A DNA stretch of 64,000 bases from Nematostella vectensis (taxonomy: Eukaryota > Cnidaria > Anthozoa > Actiniaria > Edwardsiidae), in assembly GCF_932526225.1 (NCBI RefSeq), contig NC_064043.1:1633501-1697500 (forward strand), in the 5' to 3' direction. This document shows positions 1 to 13,586 of the stretch, in pieces. The stretch's first letter is position 1. Each line of letters starts with the position of its first letter. Under the pieces are notes generated by a model. The model ran no database searches and had not been told where the DNA came from. It was given only the letters and a program-made list of their open reading frames with translations. Position numbers and translations under genes: made by a program.

Positions 1-2200
1 AGTAGTATTAAAAAGCATATATTATGTTTCAAGGACATGTTTCCGATCGAGAGTCGGAAGGAGTGAACCAATCCATCAAGCACAGTCCAACATGGGTTTT
101 TTTGCCTTTTTTAGTATTTTACAAGCTTTGCAGTCCTTGTTTATACATACGAGATTAGCCTCATTGCTTCAACAAATATATTTTCCTTTTTTAGAGAAGA
201 ATATCGTACAGCGAACCAGAGATCGCATTTGGTTTTCTTCACTAACGACGAAAAGCGTATTAATGACCGCTTTATTACTCAAGAGCAGGCCCTTACCCAG
301 GATTTTTCTTGGGGGGTGCGAAATCCGAAAAAATGGACCTTATTTTCCCGAGGGGGGGGGGGAGGAGTTCTCTGATTAAAATCTGACCACCCTTGAAAGA
401 ACAAAAAGGGCCTTTTTTGCCTTTGCAGTATCTCCAAGGGACGTTTATTGTCGGATTTGGCTACAAAAAAGTCTGACTTATGGATTGGTGACATACCAGA
501 GTGATCTAGCTTTATAATTTTGTCTACAAATAGCACGTCTATTGAGAACCGAAAGTGGACCTTTGACCGTTGTGTGTGTGTGTGGGGTGGGGGTTGCGTT
601 CGCACCCCCTCTGGGTACGGGCCTGCAAGAGTCAGTAGACTGCTTTTTGTTGTTAGAGTCTTGTTGTGATAAAATAAGTGAGTTGTTGGCGTCAAACTGA
701 TTAAAAAAACTAAATAAGGCGGAAACATTTCAACGTCGTCTACAATTAACTATGAGCCGCGTAAAGACAGCGCCAACAAGTCCTCTATACAACTACACAA
801 ATGTGGTCTGATAGTTTCGTTCAACGTCTTTTTAAGTGGTTTGAAAAGGCAAAGGTCATATGACAAAAATTATGACGACCTTGTATTTAAGTATTTATGG
901 ATAAGTGTTTTTGACAAAGCCTAGGGTTATATCTTCAAACGTAATACAGTATTAAGTTTTTTTGGTTTTCTATTTTTGCTGTTTTTGTTTTTTAGAAAAA
1001 AGGAGTTTGTCCCCAAACGATTTGCAAACCGGGAAACCTCTATCAAGCCACCCCAACTGAATCCCTTTCTAACAAAGATGTGACAGCTTAGGGATCTTCA
1101 ATTCCTCATTTTGGATACTTACGTACACCTTAGATCTAATTTAGAATGGTAATCAGTTGTTTAAAGTTTACTAATCACAAGGCCAACCTCGTTTCCAGGG
1201 CCCTCTCCCTTTCCTGCCATTTGGGTCGACATTAAATTTCCCGCTGACCCAAATGACAGGAAAGGGAGAGGGCCCTGGGAACGAGGTTGATTACAAGGCA
1301 ACACTTAATCTGTACAGTTTTTAATAACAAAAACGCAATATGCATACATCCTTTTTACATATGTATTATGATTGGTTTGTACTTTCTCTATTTTAATGGA
1401 TTTATTTCGTCACAGTTAAAGCTTTGTTGATTCCAAAATGTACGAAGATTTTAAGTTAAACTACAGCATAAAAAGTTGCTCAGACGCAATGACTCGTGAG
1501 TTGGGATATTTCCACTGAGCCTTTCAACGCATTACAGCACTGTCATAGCCTCCTAAAATTAACCTTAGCAGAAATATGTGTGTGAATACATGAACTAGTT
1601 ATCGTTGAAGTTACTTTTTCATAAAGTAAAAACAAATTATAAAAACTGTTTTCCAAGTAAGTGTTCCGATGGCAGACGTCATTGATTTCTGTCATTTTGT
1701 TGCTAAAAAATATAAACAAATATTTACAATACTAAAGCGACGACAAAGCCGCATAAAACCTTTCTTGCAAATTGAATTATTCACTGAGAATTGTCTATAA
1801 AAATCATCAAAGCCCGATACCACGGCCTCTCCCTCAACACCAGGCATACACCCAATGTGTAATGTGAACGCTTGCATGATAACGAATTCGGGCACGTTTC
1901 TTGCTCAACAACTGTAGGCATTGAAAAGAGAAAAGATGATTTTACCATAACAAGGGCAAGAGCCCTCCTGTAGTGGTCGCCATGCAAACGCGCCATTGCA
2001 GACGAGACAAGATAACGGGTATACAACTAATTCGATGAACGTAAAGATCGTACACCATGCATCATATTCCTCAAAGCATTTTGCTTGTGGAAAACTGGGG
2101 CTTCACAAAAAGCAAAAAGGAACTGGAACTTTAAACTATTGAGATGCTATTATTTAAAGTCTGCGATCATCGAAATATGTGTATGAACACAAATCACGTG
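1..2200. other. Left flank with no recognisable gene
   Basis: I see no conserved coding exon on either strand. The open frames here are short and carry no recognisable domain. The stretch is AT-rich with homopolymer runs near 350 and 960 and one foldback at 1184-1289. It probably contains the 3' untranslated side of the Dachsous-like gene, which ends at 2589 on the minus strand. Confidence 0.5.
1184..1289. repeat. Foldback element, about 43-bp arms
   Basis: The arm starting at 1184 (CAACCTCG...) returns almost perfectly inverted and ends at 1289 (...CGAGGTTG), with a loop of roughly 18 bp around 1228-1245. This is the structure of a very small foldback or MITE-like insertion. No open frame is inside it. 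Confidence 0.8.
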
Positions 2201-2209
2201 TCAATGCGG

Positions 2210-2370
2210 CTATCATCACGTGCGACGGTCCACCCTTTTCATATTCCAGGGGCAAGGAGATACACGTCTATCATAACGTGCCACGGTCCACCCCTCTCAT
2301 ACTCCAGGGGCAAGGAGAGACACGTCTATCATCACGTGCCACGGTCCACCCCTTTCATACTACAGGGGCA
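2210..2370. repeat. Tandem repeat, about 3 units of roughly 58 bp
   Basis: The phrase CGTGCCACGGTCCACCCCT recurs three times with small changes, followed each time by a shared CATACTCCAGGGGCAAGGAG-like stretch. It lies in the presumed 3' untranslated or downstream part of the cadherin gene. Confidence 0.75.
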
Positions 2371-2460
2371 AGGAGGGGCAGGACCCTGGTGGTAGCTGCT
2401 CACGTGACACTCTTTGGTGGTAAAGCTTCCTTCCTTGGCTACCTTTCTTCCTGAGGTATG

Positions 2461-2596
2461 TGGGACCCTGGCTCGCGAGAATATCTATCCTATTAGTGTT
2501 ATACATGGGACCCTGGCTCGCGAGAATATCTATCCTATTAGTGTTATACATGGGACCCTGGCTCGCGAGAATATCTATCCTATTAGTGTTATACAT
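2461..2596. repeat. 45-bp triplication reaching into the Dachsous stop codon
   Basis: A 45-bp unit starting TGGGACCCTGGCTCGCGAGA is repeated exactly at 2461, 2506 and 2551. The gene-proximal unit runs through the last codons and stop (2589-2591) of the minus-strand cadherin reading frame, so the array begins inside coding sequence and extends into the 3' untranslated side. Confidence 0.85.
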
Positions 2597-5500
2597 TTAT
2601 CTCTGCATTGGACTCGTTGTCTGATATCGAAGGCGAATGCGAGAGTTCCGAGTATGCGTCGTCTTCATTTTGAAGCTTAACGATGTGTGTAGAGGTAGGG
2701 CGTGAACCGTTAGGCGTCACCCCGCGGGATGCGTACGCAGGGGACACATTCCCTGTGTCCAGGGGGGACACGGAGGGTGATCTAGTAATGAGGGGGGTGA
2801 TGGCGGGGGTGAAGTTGGGTGAGAACGCTGGCGAAGAGTATTGTGTCGAAGGAGGGCTGACAGGCGAGCGCGGTAATGATGACATCGATGATAACATATC
2901 AACAGTCGCGATTCCTGATAAGTTCGGTCTTAACCGACTCGAGGAAGGGATGCTCCCATTACGTGTGACTTCTTTCTTGTCACCCCCTTCGTCCTTCATT
3001 CGACCGATTTCTAAGAACACTTCAGCCAATGGCTGAAACTGCGGCCCCCAGTCGAGTAGATAGTCCCAATTATAGCTACCAGTGAGCTCTTCTTGGCTCC
3101 CGATGATCGAGCTCAGCGACCCTCCGTACGATGGGTGATCGTGCCCCTCGTCGATATACGATCGTGGACCATCAACGATCGATTCGTCGTCGGCATCAGC
3201 CTCGGCGAGCTTGGCGTAGAGAAGGTTTCCCACGTCGTGACCACCATCAGCCTCGCCCCCGCCTTCCTCTCCAAACACGTGCATGCTCTCAACACTCTGA
3301 AACTCCAGCCGAGCTAGGATTTTATCCGTCTTATCGCTCTTCGACTCGCTGCCATTAAGCGTGTCGACGTGCAAAATCCCAGACCCGTCACTCAAAGTGA
3401 GTTGCGATATCTGGTCGTCGTCATCTTGTTGAATACCAGAGTCAGCGACAATCGTCTTAGCGTTGTTATCTGAATGAAAGCTACCGATGTCGGCATTCAC
3501 GATCGCCACCGGTTGCTCGTCAAAGTCCCCTTCGGAAGATCCTCGGCCACTCGAAGCGCTTCCGGAGCTGCCTGGAGCATCCGAAGCGTCCGTCCCCGAG
3601 GGTGTGCTGTTGGAGTCGGTGTTGCGGCTGAGAGGCGAGTACTCTGCGGGGAACGCTCGCAGTGAGATACTCTCGGCAGAGACGTAGTTCGCGTTACCCG
3701 TGGTTCTTGGGTGAACAGTGATCTCGTCGAAGGATCCATCGAAACGCAAAGGTGGATTTTGACGCGTTCGTCTCTTCTTGCGGTGACTGTATATAAACAG
3801 CAGTACAACGACAAAGGCTAGTAGAATGACGCCCGCTAATACTGCCAGGCCGACAATAAGTGCGAGTGCAGTACCGGTAATGGGATCACCCTCACGAGCT
3901 CCTGTGGTGGGGACCATGCATCCGGGGCAAGTGAAATCCACAAGGACACTAGCTGGGACATCGGCGAACCTCTCAGATCCGATCTTTCCACTGTACGCAC
4001 GAATAGTGTAACGCAATTCCTGACTTTCTGCCGATCTTCGCATCCGACTCCTACTCGAGCCGATTTCGAAGCCAATCAAGAGTTCGTCGAGGCTTCGTCT
4101 AGCACGAGTCTCCAGCGAACTTCCATCGTTTAGTGTTCGGTTGACACTGATGATCCCCGTGGTGGCATTCATCTTTAAAGCGTTACTCGTAGGATTGTAG
4201 AACACGAAGAAAACACGGCCTTGATCACCCGAATCCCGATCAGTGGCCGTAACCTGCCCGACGAAATCTCCGATTTTGGCGTTCCCAGGAACGTCGAATT
4301 TGTAATCCATTCGGTTGAAGCTCGGGTCGTACTCGTCTTCGTCCGCGACATTGACGATGATGGTGATGTTGCTGGAGAGTGGCGGGTTACCAGCGTCTGT
4401 GGCCTTGATGGTGAGACTGTACTGATAAACCGCAGTATTCTCGTAGTCAAAGGTTATGTTGGTAGTGAGCCAACCACTAAATTTGTCGATCAAAAACAAA
4501 CCTAAGACCAAATAGAAACGGGTAAAATTTACAATATTTTATACAAAGCTCTAAGCTAAGTTCAAACGTCGCATTACCAACGAGCCATATTCAGTGCAAA
4601 TGCATGGAAATGAAGATGAAAAATCAATTTGTTTCATTTGCATGCATTTGTATTGTTAATGGTAATACAACATTGAGACCTAGCCTAGCATTAAGTAACT
4701 TTTCATGGGAGTGGAGTTGTCTTTCCAATAATAACAACCTGCAACTTGTGGGATAAAAGTAGACGGGGAGATCGTCCTATCTTTTACCAAACACTACCCC
4801 CTTAGGGGGTATTCAAAAATCTCTTCGAACCATCCAATAACAACACATCTCTTTGCATGGGAGTTCCCTCCCGATTACATGGGCGACCAGGCAGCCGGAT
4901 GTGACATCATTCATACCTTGTCCGGTGCCACCAATCACCGTGAAGGAGAGTCTTGCGTTGGCGCCAGAGTCTCGGTCTGTCGCGTTGATCTCGTACAACC
5001 TCGAGTTCAGCGGTAAGTTCTCGAGGACTTGCACGTCGTTAGGTCCGGGCACGCGAAACACCGGAGGGTTGTCATTCAGGTCCAGGACTCTTATAGTCAC
5101 AGACACGTCCGTGTGCATCGGAGGAGAGCCTGGCGACGAGAGAGGGCATCGTACAATAAGGTTAGGTTAAGTTAATCTTTATTTGCAGTTTTATATTGAT
5201 TAATAAATATTTTAAAGAGGTAGATAAATTAGCTTGGTAGGTTTGTGTTAATATGATGAAAACATAAGCTAAATAGTTTTATGTTATAATGATTTAATAA
5301 AGTTAAAGGTAAAGTTAATAAATCCACGTATCATCTCTAACACAAAAAGTGCCGTTTAGCATGTTAGGTAACTGACTAGTTATATAATTTCGTTTAAACA
5401 AAAAATATGCCTTTACTTACATTCAAAATTTAATAAATGTTCTACTTTTAAAAGAGTGTTTATACCGAAAGGGTCCTGGGCTGCTTTTAAAATACTTATT

Positions 5501-8500
5501 TAATAAAATTAAATCATTAAATGTTCTCGAAACAAAATAACAAAAACTTTCTCCGGGATACTAAAAGGCTTTTTGAAACAAGAGGAAAGTCTAGGAAATT
5601 AGAATTAAGAAACACAACAGAAGGAAAATAACCGCCAAGCGTGAGCAAAGGAAATCTTGAAACAGCAAGGTACAAATAGCAGAGCAAGGACCACGAACCT
5701 TCATCAGTTGCCCGCACTGACACGTGATGAGTCTTAATTGTCTCGTGATCAAGCGCTCTTTGCGTCCGAATCACACCCGTCTTCCTATCGATCGCAAACG
5801 AACCCTTATCGTCTCCCGACTGGATGGCGAACCACACCCGACCATTTGCTCCCGAGTCTTTATCGGCGGCCGAGACGTTCACGACGATGGTTCCCACAGG
5901 TATCCCTTCACTCCACTGAGCCATGTACCCACTTTGGCCGAACACAGGCTTCTCGTCGTTCACGTCACTCACGTTGATGTAGACGGGCACTCGTACGGGC
6001 TTGGAGGGTGCTGTGTCGTCAATGGCACTCACCACTAGAAGAAACCGCCTCTTGGTCTCGTAGTCCAAAGGCTTATTTACGCTAATCACCCCACTGCGCT
6101 GACCAATGCGGAAGTAGTTGCTGTTTTCAATATTATAACTGATGCGGCCTAGAGGTAAGCCGGCAGCATTGTCAGTGACCCGGACCGTAAGCACAGACGT
6201 ACCCATCATAGCATTTTCAGGGACCTTTCCGAAGTAGGAAGGCAGCTCAAATTTGGGTTCCCTGGTAATGATGATCCTTACATATACTAGCGCTCTCTGT
6301 GGGGGAACCCCTTGGTCCATTGCTTGTACAGGGATCTGGATAAACGAGTCTCTTATTCTAACATCAATAGTCCTTCGCGCTGAGATCACACCAGTGTCTG
6401 CGTCAATCTTGTAGTCAATCTGGTCGCTGTTGGTGATGGGGAAGGAATACTTGATCTGGGCATTACTGCCACTATCCTGGTCGGTTGCGCTCACCCTCAG
6501 TATGGCTCTCCCAGCAGGGATGGTCTTGGAGAGGGTAACTTGGTAGGAGCTATTCAGGAATTTTGGAGTGTTATCATTTGTGTCCAGGACATTGATAGTT
6601 AGGGTCTTTTCTGCGGAGTGCAAGCCATCGCTTACTGCAATGTTCAGTGAATACTTGTTCGTCTTCTCGTAGTCTAGCCGCTTTAGTAAACTGACAGCGC
6701 CATTGAATCGTCCCACACTGAACATCCCTGGGGTACTTGCAGACTTCAGGGTGTATGTAAGTCTTGATTCCTTGTCAGTATCCGTCGCAACAACGCTTGT
6801 TACCACTGCCCCAGTTCTGGTGTCTTCTCTGATGTTCACCTCAGACAGGGGGTCAAACAAAGGTGGATTGTCATTGAGGTCAGTCACTACTACCTTCACT
6901 TGACAGTTGGTCGACTTAGGGGGGATCCCACTATCTGTGCCTCTGATAACCAGGTCAAAGCTTGCGGTGGTTTCTCTGTCTAGTAGTTTTGCTGTGGTAA
7001 TCTCACCAGTGGTAGAGTCAATAGTGAAAACACCTGCCTCATTACCTGTCCATATAGAGTAAGTAACCTTCCCATTGGTTCCTGAATCAACATCTGTTGC
7101 TGTTACCTTGACAACAAAACGTGGTTTAAAGGCCCCAGTGTCCTCTGCAATTTGAGCAAGCATGTTTGAAGGGTGGAAGGCTGGAAAGTTGTCATTTCTG
7201 TCAATCACATTGATATCCAGTATCATGTACCCGTTTAGCGAAACCCATCCCTGAGGTGTAGCAACAAGGTGGAGTCTGAAGTTCTTAGTTGACTCGTAGT
7301 CGAGAGCGTCAGCGGATGCCACAGATATCACACCAGTGAAAGGGTCGACATAAAATGCTCTTCCCTTGTTTCCGCTGATAATACTATATGTCACCTGGGC
7401 ATCACTAGAAGCTCTTGCTCTCACAGTTGTGATATAGGACCCCACCTTGGAGTTCTCGGGTATACTGACTCTTGCTGGAGTCTGGTTCAGAAACCTGGGT
7501 GGGTCATCTTGGATGTTTCCGATCACTATCTGGACAATACCGTACCCTCTTAAAGGTGGCGAACCATGGTCTTCTGCGATGATGTATAACGCGTGTCTCC
7601 CCTGGGGCGGGTTGCTAAATCCAGCTGAAGTCCTCACACTTCCTGTGTTGCTCTCAACCACAAACAAGCTAGTGGAATTCTTTGAATCGTCAAGTCTGTA
7701 AGTCACCTTACCATTGGTGCTTTTATCCGTGTCTGCATCAGTGGCTGTAACCATGGTAACCAAGGCACTAGCAGAGGTGTTGGGGAATATGTGAACCTCA
7801 TAGGGTGTCTTAGTAAACTGCGGGGCATGGTTATTTTTGTCTTCAATCTTGATCCTGACGGGAACAATTGCCATCTTAGGATCTTGCCCCTGGTCTTTAG
7901 CAATACAGAAGAAGTTGTACTCTTGTTTGATGCTTGTTTCAAATCTTGCTGCACTATAGACAATACCAGTTCTAGAGTCAATACTGTAAACACCATAAGT
8001 GTCATTACTAAGAGTGTAAACAATGTTTCCATTAGAGCCAGAATCCTTGTCACTTGCTGTAAGATTCAGGATTGAAGTGCCCGGAGGAGTCAGTTCTGAA
8101 ATGGTGGAACTATACAGGGACTGCTGGAATACTGGAGGATTATCATTTTGGTCTTCAATGAAGATAGTAATGTTTGCGAACGCAGTATAATATGGTGGTG
8201 TTATGTCCTTGGCTTGAACTGATAACTGATAAAAAGCTTTTGTCTCTCGATCCAACTTTGTTGTTGTTGAAAGCTCACCAGTTGATGTACCTATGGTAAA
8301 TGCGCCGTCAGTGTTCCCCGACATTATGCTGTACAATACCTTGGTGTTGTTGCCATAATCCAAATCCTGGACAGTCAGAGTGTATATCAATCTTGCAGGA
8401 CTGTTTTCTGGTACTTTGAGAGTCACAACTGGGGAGATAAACTTGGGAGGGTTGTCATTGCGGTCCATAACATTGATTCGAACTGATGTACTACTCACTC

Positions 8501-11500
8501 TAAAGGGGTATGAAACGCCAGTTGCATGTACTGTTAAAAAATAAGTGTCTTTCTTCTCACGGTCCAAAATGGAATTGGTCACAATAAGTCCTGAATGTTT
8601 ATCAATGGAGAACTTATCCATTTCCACCCCACTTGGAATACTGTATGTCAATTCTGCATTCGAACCAGAGTCTCGATCATAAGCTGTTACCTTGACAACT
8701 GAAGTCCCAGTAGGCTCATTTTCACTAACAGTCCCAATAAATAAATCTCTAGTAAACTCGGGAGGATTGTCATTCACATCAACAACAACAACATTGAAGA
8801 GTTGGTACGAGGTGAGGGGTGGAGACCCGAGGTCTGTCGCACTTATATGCAGGGTATACTGAGGAACATCTTCATAGTCTAGACTGCCAATGAGCTTCAA
8901 TACTCCTGTTTTGAGGTCAAGGCTGAACTTTCCTGTATCTGGACTCACAATACGGTACTCAACATTTCCACCTTGGCCAGTATCTGGGTCCAAAGCAGTA
9001 ATAGAGGTGACCTGGAAATTAAAGGGCTCGTCCTCCATCACATATGTCAAATTCCTGGACACAAACTTTGGTGCATTGTCATTCAAATCCTGTATAATGA
9101 TCTTTAGGGTAGCTGTGCTATACAACCTGTCTTGTTCTGTGAATGCCTGGTCTGTAGCTCTGACCTTCAAAGAGTACTCGGAGATCTCCTCTCTATCTAT
9201 TGGGTGAGTAGTTTGTATCAAGCCAGTTTCACTGTTGATTTTAAAGTGTGCTCTAGGAGACTGAGAGTCGATGGTGTACCAAATTCTACTGTTCAATCCT
9301 GAATCATCATCATGGGCTTTAATGGTTGTAACGTTGGTGTTAATTGGAACGTTTTCATAAATCCAGGTAATAATTGGGTTCTTATCAAATGTTGGTCGGT
9401 TGTCATTGGCATCTTCAACATAAATGGTCACTAGTTGATAGGATGTTTTTTGCTGTTTTTGTCCCATATCAGTTGCACTGACTCTTAACACATAACGATT
9501 AGTTACCTCAAAGTCCAAAGCACGAAGGGTAGAAATAACACCAGTTGTCTCATTGATTTTAAAAGTGCCATCAGTATTTCCATTGACTATTTTATAACGT
9601 ACTTTTCCATTATCACCTTGATCACTGTCAACAGCTAGGACAGCAGCTACAACACTTCCAATCGGCAACTTCTCTGGTACTGTCTTGAATGTGGTCTCAT
9701 TAATAAACACTGGATAATTGTCATTCACATCCAGGACATTGATCTCAATATAAGTGATAGTTTCCAATGACTGATTTTCCCCCTTATCACTTGCAACCAC
9801 ATGTAGGATGTGTCTATGAGTAACTTTGCGGTCAAGCGGTGAGACAAGAGTAAGAACCCCTGTCACTTGATTCAAAGAAAATGCCTTAGGGCCAGCGACA
9901 ATCATGTAGGTTATATCACTGTTGGGCCCCTGCTGGTCGTCATCTGTGGCTATTAATGTCAATAGCGAAGAACCGACTGGGAGATCTTCATTGACTGTTA
10001 CTGAGTATTTATTCTTGCTGAATTTAGGAGAGCAATCATTAACATCCCTAACTATCACCGTAACCTGAGTCTTGTCTACACGAGGGCTACTTCCGCCATC
10101 AGTTGCAACAATACTGAATACGTAGGACGCCTTGGCTTCTCTGTCAAGAACTTGGCTTGTTGTTATTTTACCAGTTTGTTTGTCTACAATAAATTGTGCA
10201 ACTTGTGTGTCAAATCTGTAAGTCACATGGCCATTACTTCCCTCGTCACTGTCACTTGCAGACACTGCCCCTAAATAGGTAGCAACAGGTTCATTTTCTT
10301 TAACAAAAAATGCATATGAAGCCTGCTGGAAGTGAGGGTTGTTATCATTGACATCATCAACTATAACCTTTACATCAGCTGAAGATGACCTTCTTGGCGT
10401 TCCATGATCTGTTGCAATAACTTTTAGATTATACTCCTCGATGTCTTCTCTGTCCAACTTGGACTTTATGAAAATCTTTCCTCCATTTCTCAGACCAAAT
10501 TTAGATGTGTCCACTTTAGAATCAAATGCATAAGAGATTCTGCCATTTTCTCCACTATCCACGTCTGTTGCCACTACTTCAATAATATTTGAATCAGGAG
10601 GTGTGCTCTCTAGAACATGGGTTGTGTAAGACCAATTCCCGAATACTGGTGAGTAGTCATTCACATCTACCACTTTAAGTTCCAGCATTGCTGTGGAGCT
10701 TCTAGGGGGACTGCCCCCATCTTGAGCTTGAACTGGTAATGTATAAGACCTTGCCGAATTTCCATAGTCTATAAGTTTAGTTAAGGATAGAGCTCCAGTG
10801 TTTGAGTCAAGATTGAAAAGAGTTCCAGGATTTGATAGAAGAGAGAAAGAGACTCTACCCAAGACACCACTATCAGCATCAAAAGCAGAGACAGTATAGA
10901 AAGTATGGCCTATTGGAGTATCCTCTGGTAACCTAACTAAGATAGAGCTGCTGTTAAACTGTGGGCTATGATCATTTATATCTATGACAGTGATAGTCAC
11001 ATGTGCATATCCAAATAAGGGAGGGGTACCTTTGTCCTTGGCTTGAACCGTCAAATAAAGGGATGGGATTTTCTCGTGATCAATTTCCGACTGGAGGTAT
11101 AATGTTCCAGTGCTATTTATCAAGACAATGTTGTCAGTGTTGCCTTTTGAGATTGAGTACACAACTTCAGCATTTGTGCCTTTATCTCTGCTTATCGCAT
11201 GAACATGTCCGATGACAGACAGTGCTTGTGAGTGCTCTTGAATGGTGAAATTGTATTCTGCCTTTGAGAAGATTGGAGGCTCGTCGTTCACATCCAGAAC
11301 AGTTATATTCACAATAGCTTTGTTCACTGAATCTTGACCACCCCCATCTACAGCTTTCACTGTTAGAAGGTAGTTATCCTGGGTCTCACGGTCCAGGAGC
11401 TTGGCAAGGGTTATCAAGCCAGATCCATCAACAGAGAACACTTCATCAGCATTCCCTTGCTCAATGATAAACCTTGTAATAGCAAACTTTGGACTGTCTC

Positions 11501-13586
11501 TGTCTATTGCTTTAAGTTGACATATACTTTGACCAATGCGGGTGTTTTCAAAATACTCCACACTGTAGCTACTTGGGTCAAACACTGGTTGGTTATCATT
11601 GAGGTCAGTCAAAGACACATGCACAGTTGCATTGCAGCTCCGACCACCACCATCAGTAGCAGCAACCTGAAATGTGTATGATGACTGCACCTCATGATCA
11701 AGTGTTCTAGAATTAGTAACTAGGCCCTTGCGAGGATCAACAAAAAATGGAGTGTTTGGGGTCAAAATGGAATAAAGGATCAAACTGTTCTCCCCTATAT
11801 CTGGGTCTTGGGCTAACAACTGAACAACTGGAGAGCCGGAGGGGGAATTCTCAAACAGTGAAGCATTATAACTGCTCTGGTTGAAGTACGGGTCATTATC
11901 ATTACTATCAGTGAGATTTACTATGACACTGCAGTTATCACTTAGCGGTGGAGATCCTCTGTCGTGCACTAGGACTGTCAACACAACTTGGGGTATTTGT
12001 TCACGATCCAGATCAGTTGCTGTTGTTATCATTCCACTTGAGGGGTCTATTGCAAACCAATGCAAGTAACTCCTGCTCTCTGTGGTGTTGGCAATGGTGT
12101 AGACCAACTCTGAGTTTGACCCAAAGTCTTGATCAACTGCATTCACTCTTGCTACAAGTGTGTTGACGGTGGCATTTTCCCAAACTCGTCTTTCGTAAGT
12201 ATGCTGATCAAACTTAGGAGCACAGTCATTGACATCTCCTACATTAATCCTGAAGCTTTTTTCAGTAGTTCTAGGGGGGTCACCCTTGTCAATACAAACA
12301 GCTTTCAGGAAAAAATGATCATGTGTTTCTCTATCCAAACTCTGTCCAACTGCAATGATAGACTCATCATTGAGTACATCAAATTTCATACTAAAGTACC
12401 CATCTCCGCCTTCAAGAGTCACATTTACTTCTCCGTTTTTCCCCGAGTCCGCATCAGATACGGAAACGCGAGCCACTTGAGTTCCAATGGCGGCGTTTTC
12501 CGTAACCTGATAGCTTCCCCCTAATGTGTAACTAACATGGATTACGGGATTGTTGTCATTTACATCCAGAACTTCGATCCTTACTATGGCACTGCTAGAA
12601 AGTTGATGGCTTGATCCCTTGTCCTCCGCTTTCACAACGATCAAATAACTACGTTTGGCCTCATAGTCCAGTCGAACATTATTGACGATCACTCCAGTCG
12701 TTGGGTGAATGCCGAAGATCGCTTGGGGGTCTGAATGTGTTTCGATTGAGTACTGTATTTCAGCGTTAGTTCCAATGTCTTTATCGCTTGCAGAGACTTG
12801 AAAAATCGAGGTTCCCACATCGATATTCTCAGGGATAGTACCAGAGTAACTCACGTTTGAGAATTCCGGCTTATTATCATTTGTATCCTCAACAGTGATA
12901 CTTAGTCGAAGGAAGCCGTGGTTGGCTGGGTTTCCTCCGTCGCTTGCAGAAATGTTCAAAACATATGAATCTAGCCGCTCACGATCAACTCCTATACTGC
13001 TTGCATTTACCACTAAATCAGCATAAAGATCCCCGTCAGTGTTCCTTTTAGTTATAAGCTCGAATACATTACCAACGTTCCCAGACACAATGGTGTAACT
13101 CTGCGTAGAATTCGATCCGAAGTCGGAATCGACTGCTATTAGCTTTTGCCGAAAATCCTTATCGTTTTCAAACACTACCAACTTTGCGCTTGTCCCTCTG
13201 ACAAAACTCGGGGAGTTATCGTTTAAATCTTGAACATACACAAGCACAGTGTAGCTTTTTGGAGGGGTAGAAAATTCAACAATAGTGAGATTGTACGCAC
13301 TAACTTTTTCACGGTCTAGAACAGTTTTCGTGGTTATTACACCCACATTATATTCCAAATCTGCCGGTATTCCGCTAGCAAGTAAGATGGATTGAACTCT
13401 AACCGGTATTCGACCAACTTCAGTACCGGTCGGGCTTCCCTCTGGGATATAAAACGTCCTAACCTCACTTGTTGCTGAACTTGCGTGAAATCCCAACGCG
13501 TGGATATACAATACGAGTACAAAACGCATCCATAATTGGTCTTTGATGTTTCTTGTTGCGAGTCCAAAGCGCCAAATTCTAGCCAT
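2589..13586 (-). CDS. DCHS-like: Dachsous-like giant cadherin, 3 coding exons, 3337 aa
   Basis: A large cell-surface adhesion protein, expected to bind a Fat-family cadherin on neighbouring cells in planar polarity and Hippo signalling. Coding exons read 13586-5699, 5129-4917 and 4501-2589, total 10014 nt, divisible by three, with matching phases. I chose the ATG at 13586 because a hydrophobic signal-peptide-like stretch follows within about 40 residues; an upstream ATG at 13799 is in frame but adds a basic leader. About 26 DxNDNxP-type calcium linkers imply about 27 cadherin repeats, the count of Dachsous. No EGF or laminin-G domain is seen, which argues against Fat. One transmembrane helix lies near residues 2911-2939, followed by about 400 cytoplasmic residues containing a WDYLLDWGPQFQPLAEVF motif typical of Dachsous tails. 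Two RxRR-type sites lie just before the membrane. The donor after exon 1 is GTTCGT, a weak consensus. Gene family confidence is high; orthology to DCHS1 or DCHS2 is not resolved. Confidence 0.92.

Noticed and set aside
279-728. 149-codon minus-strand frame near the left edge
   Set aside because: Low-complexity Pro-rich and His-Thr-rich content around homopolymer runs, no domain, no splice support.
4221-12524. Open frames on the plus strand opposite the cadherin exons
   Set aside because: Antisense shadows of a long coding exon.
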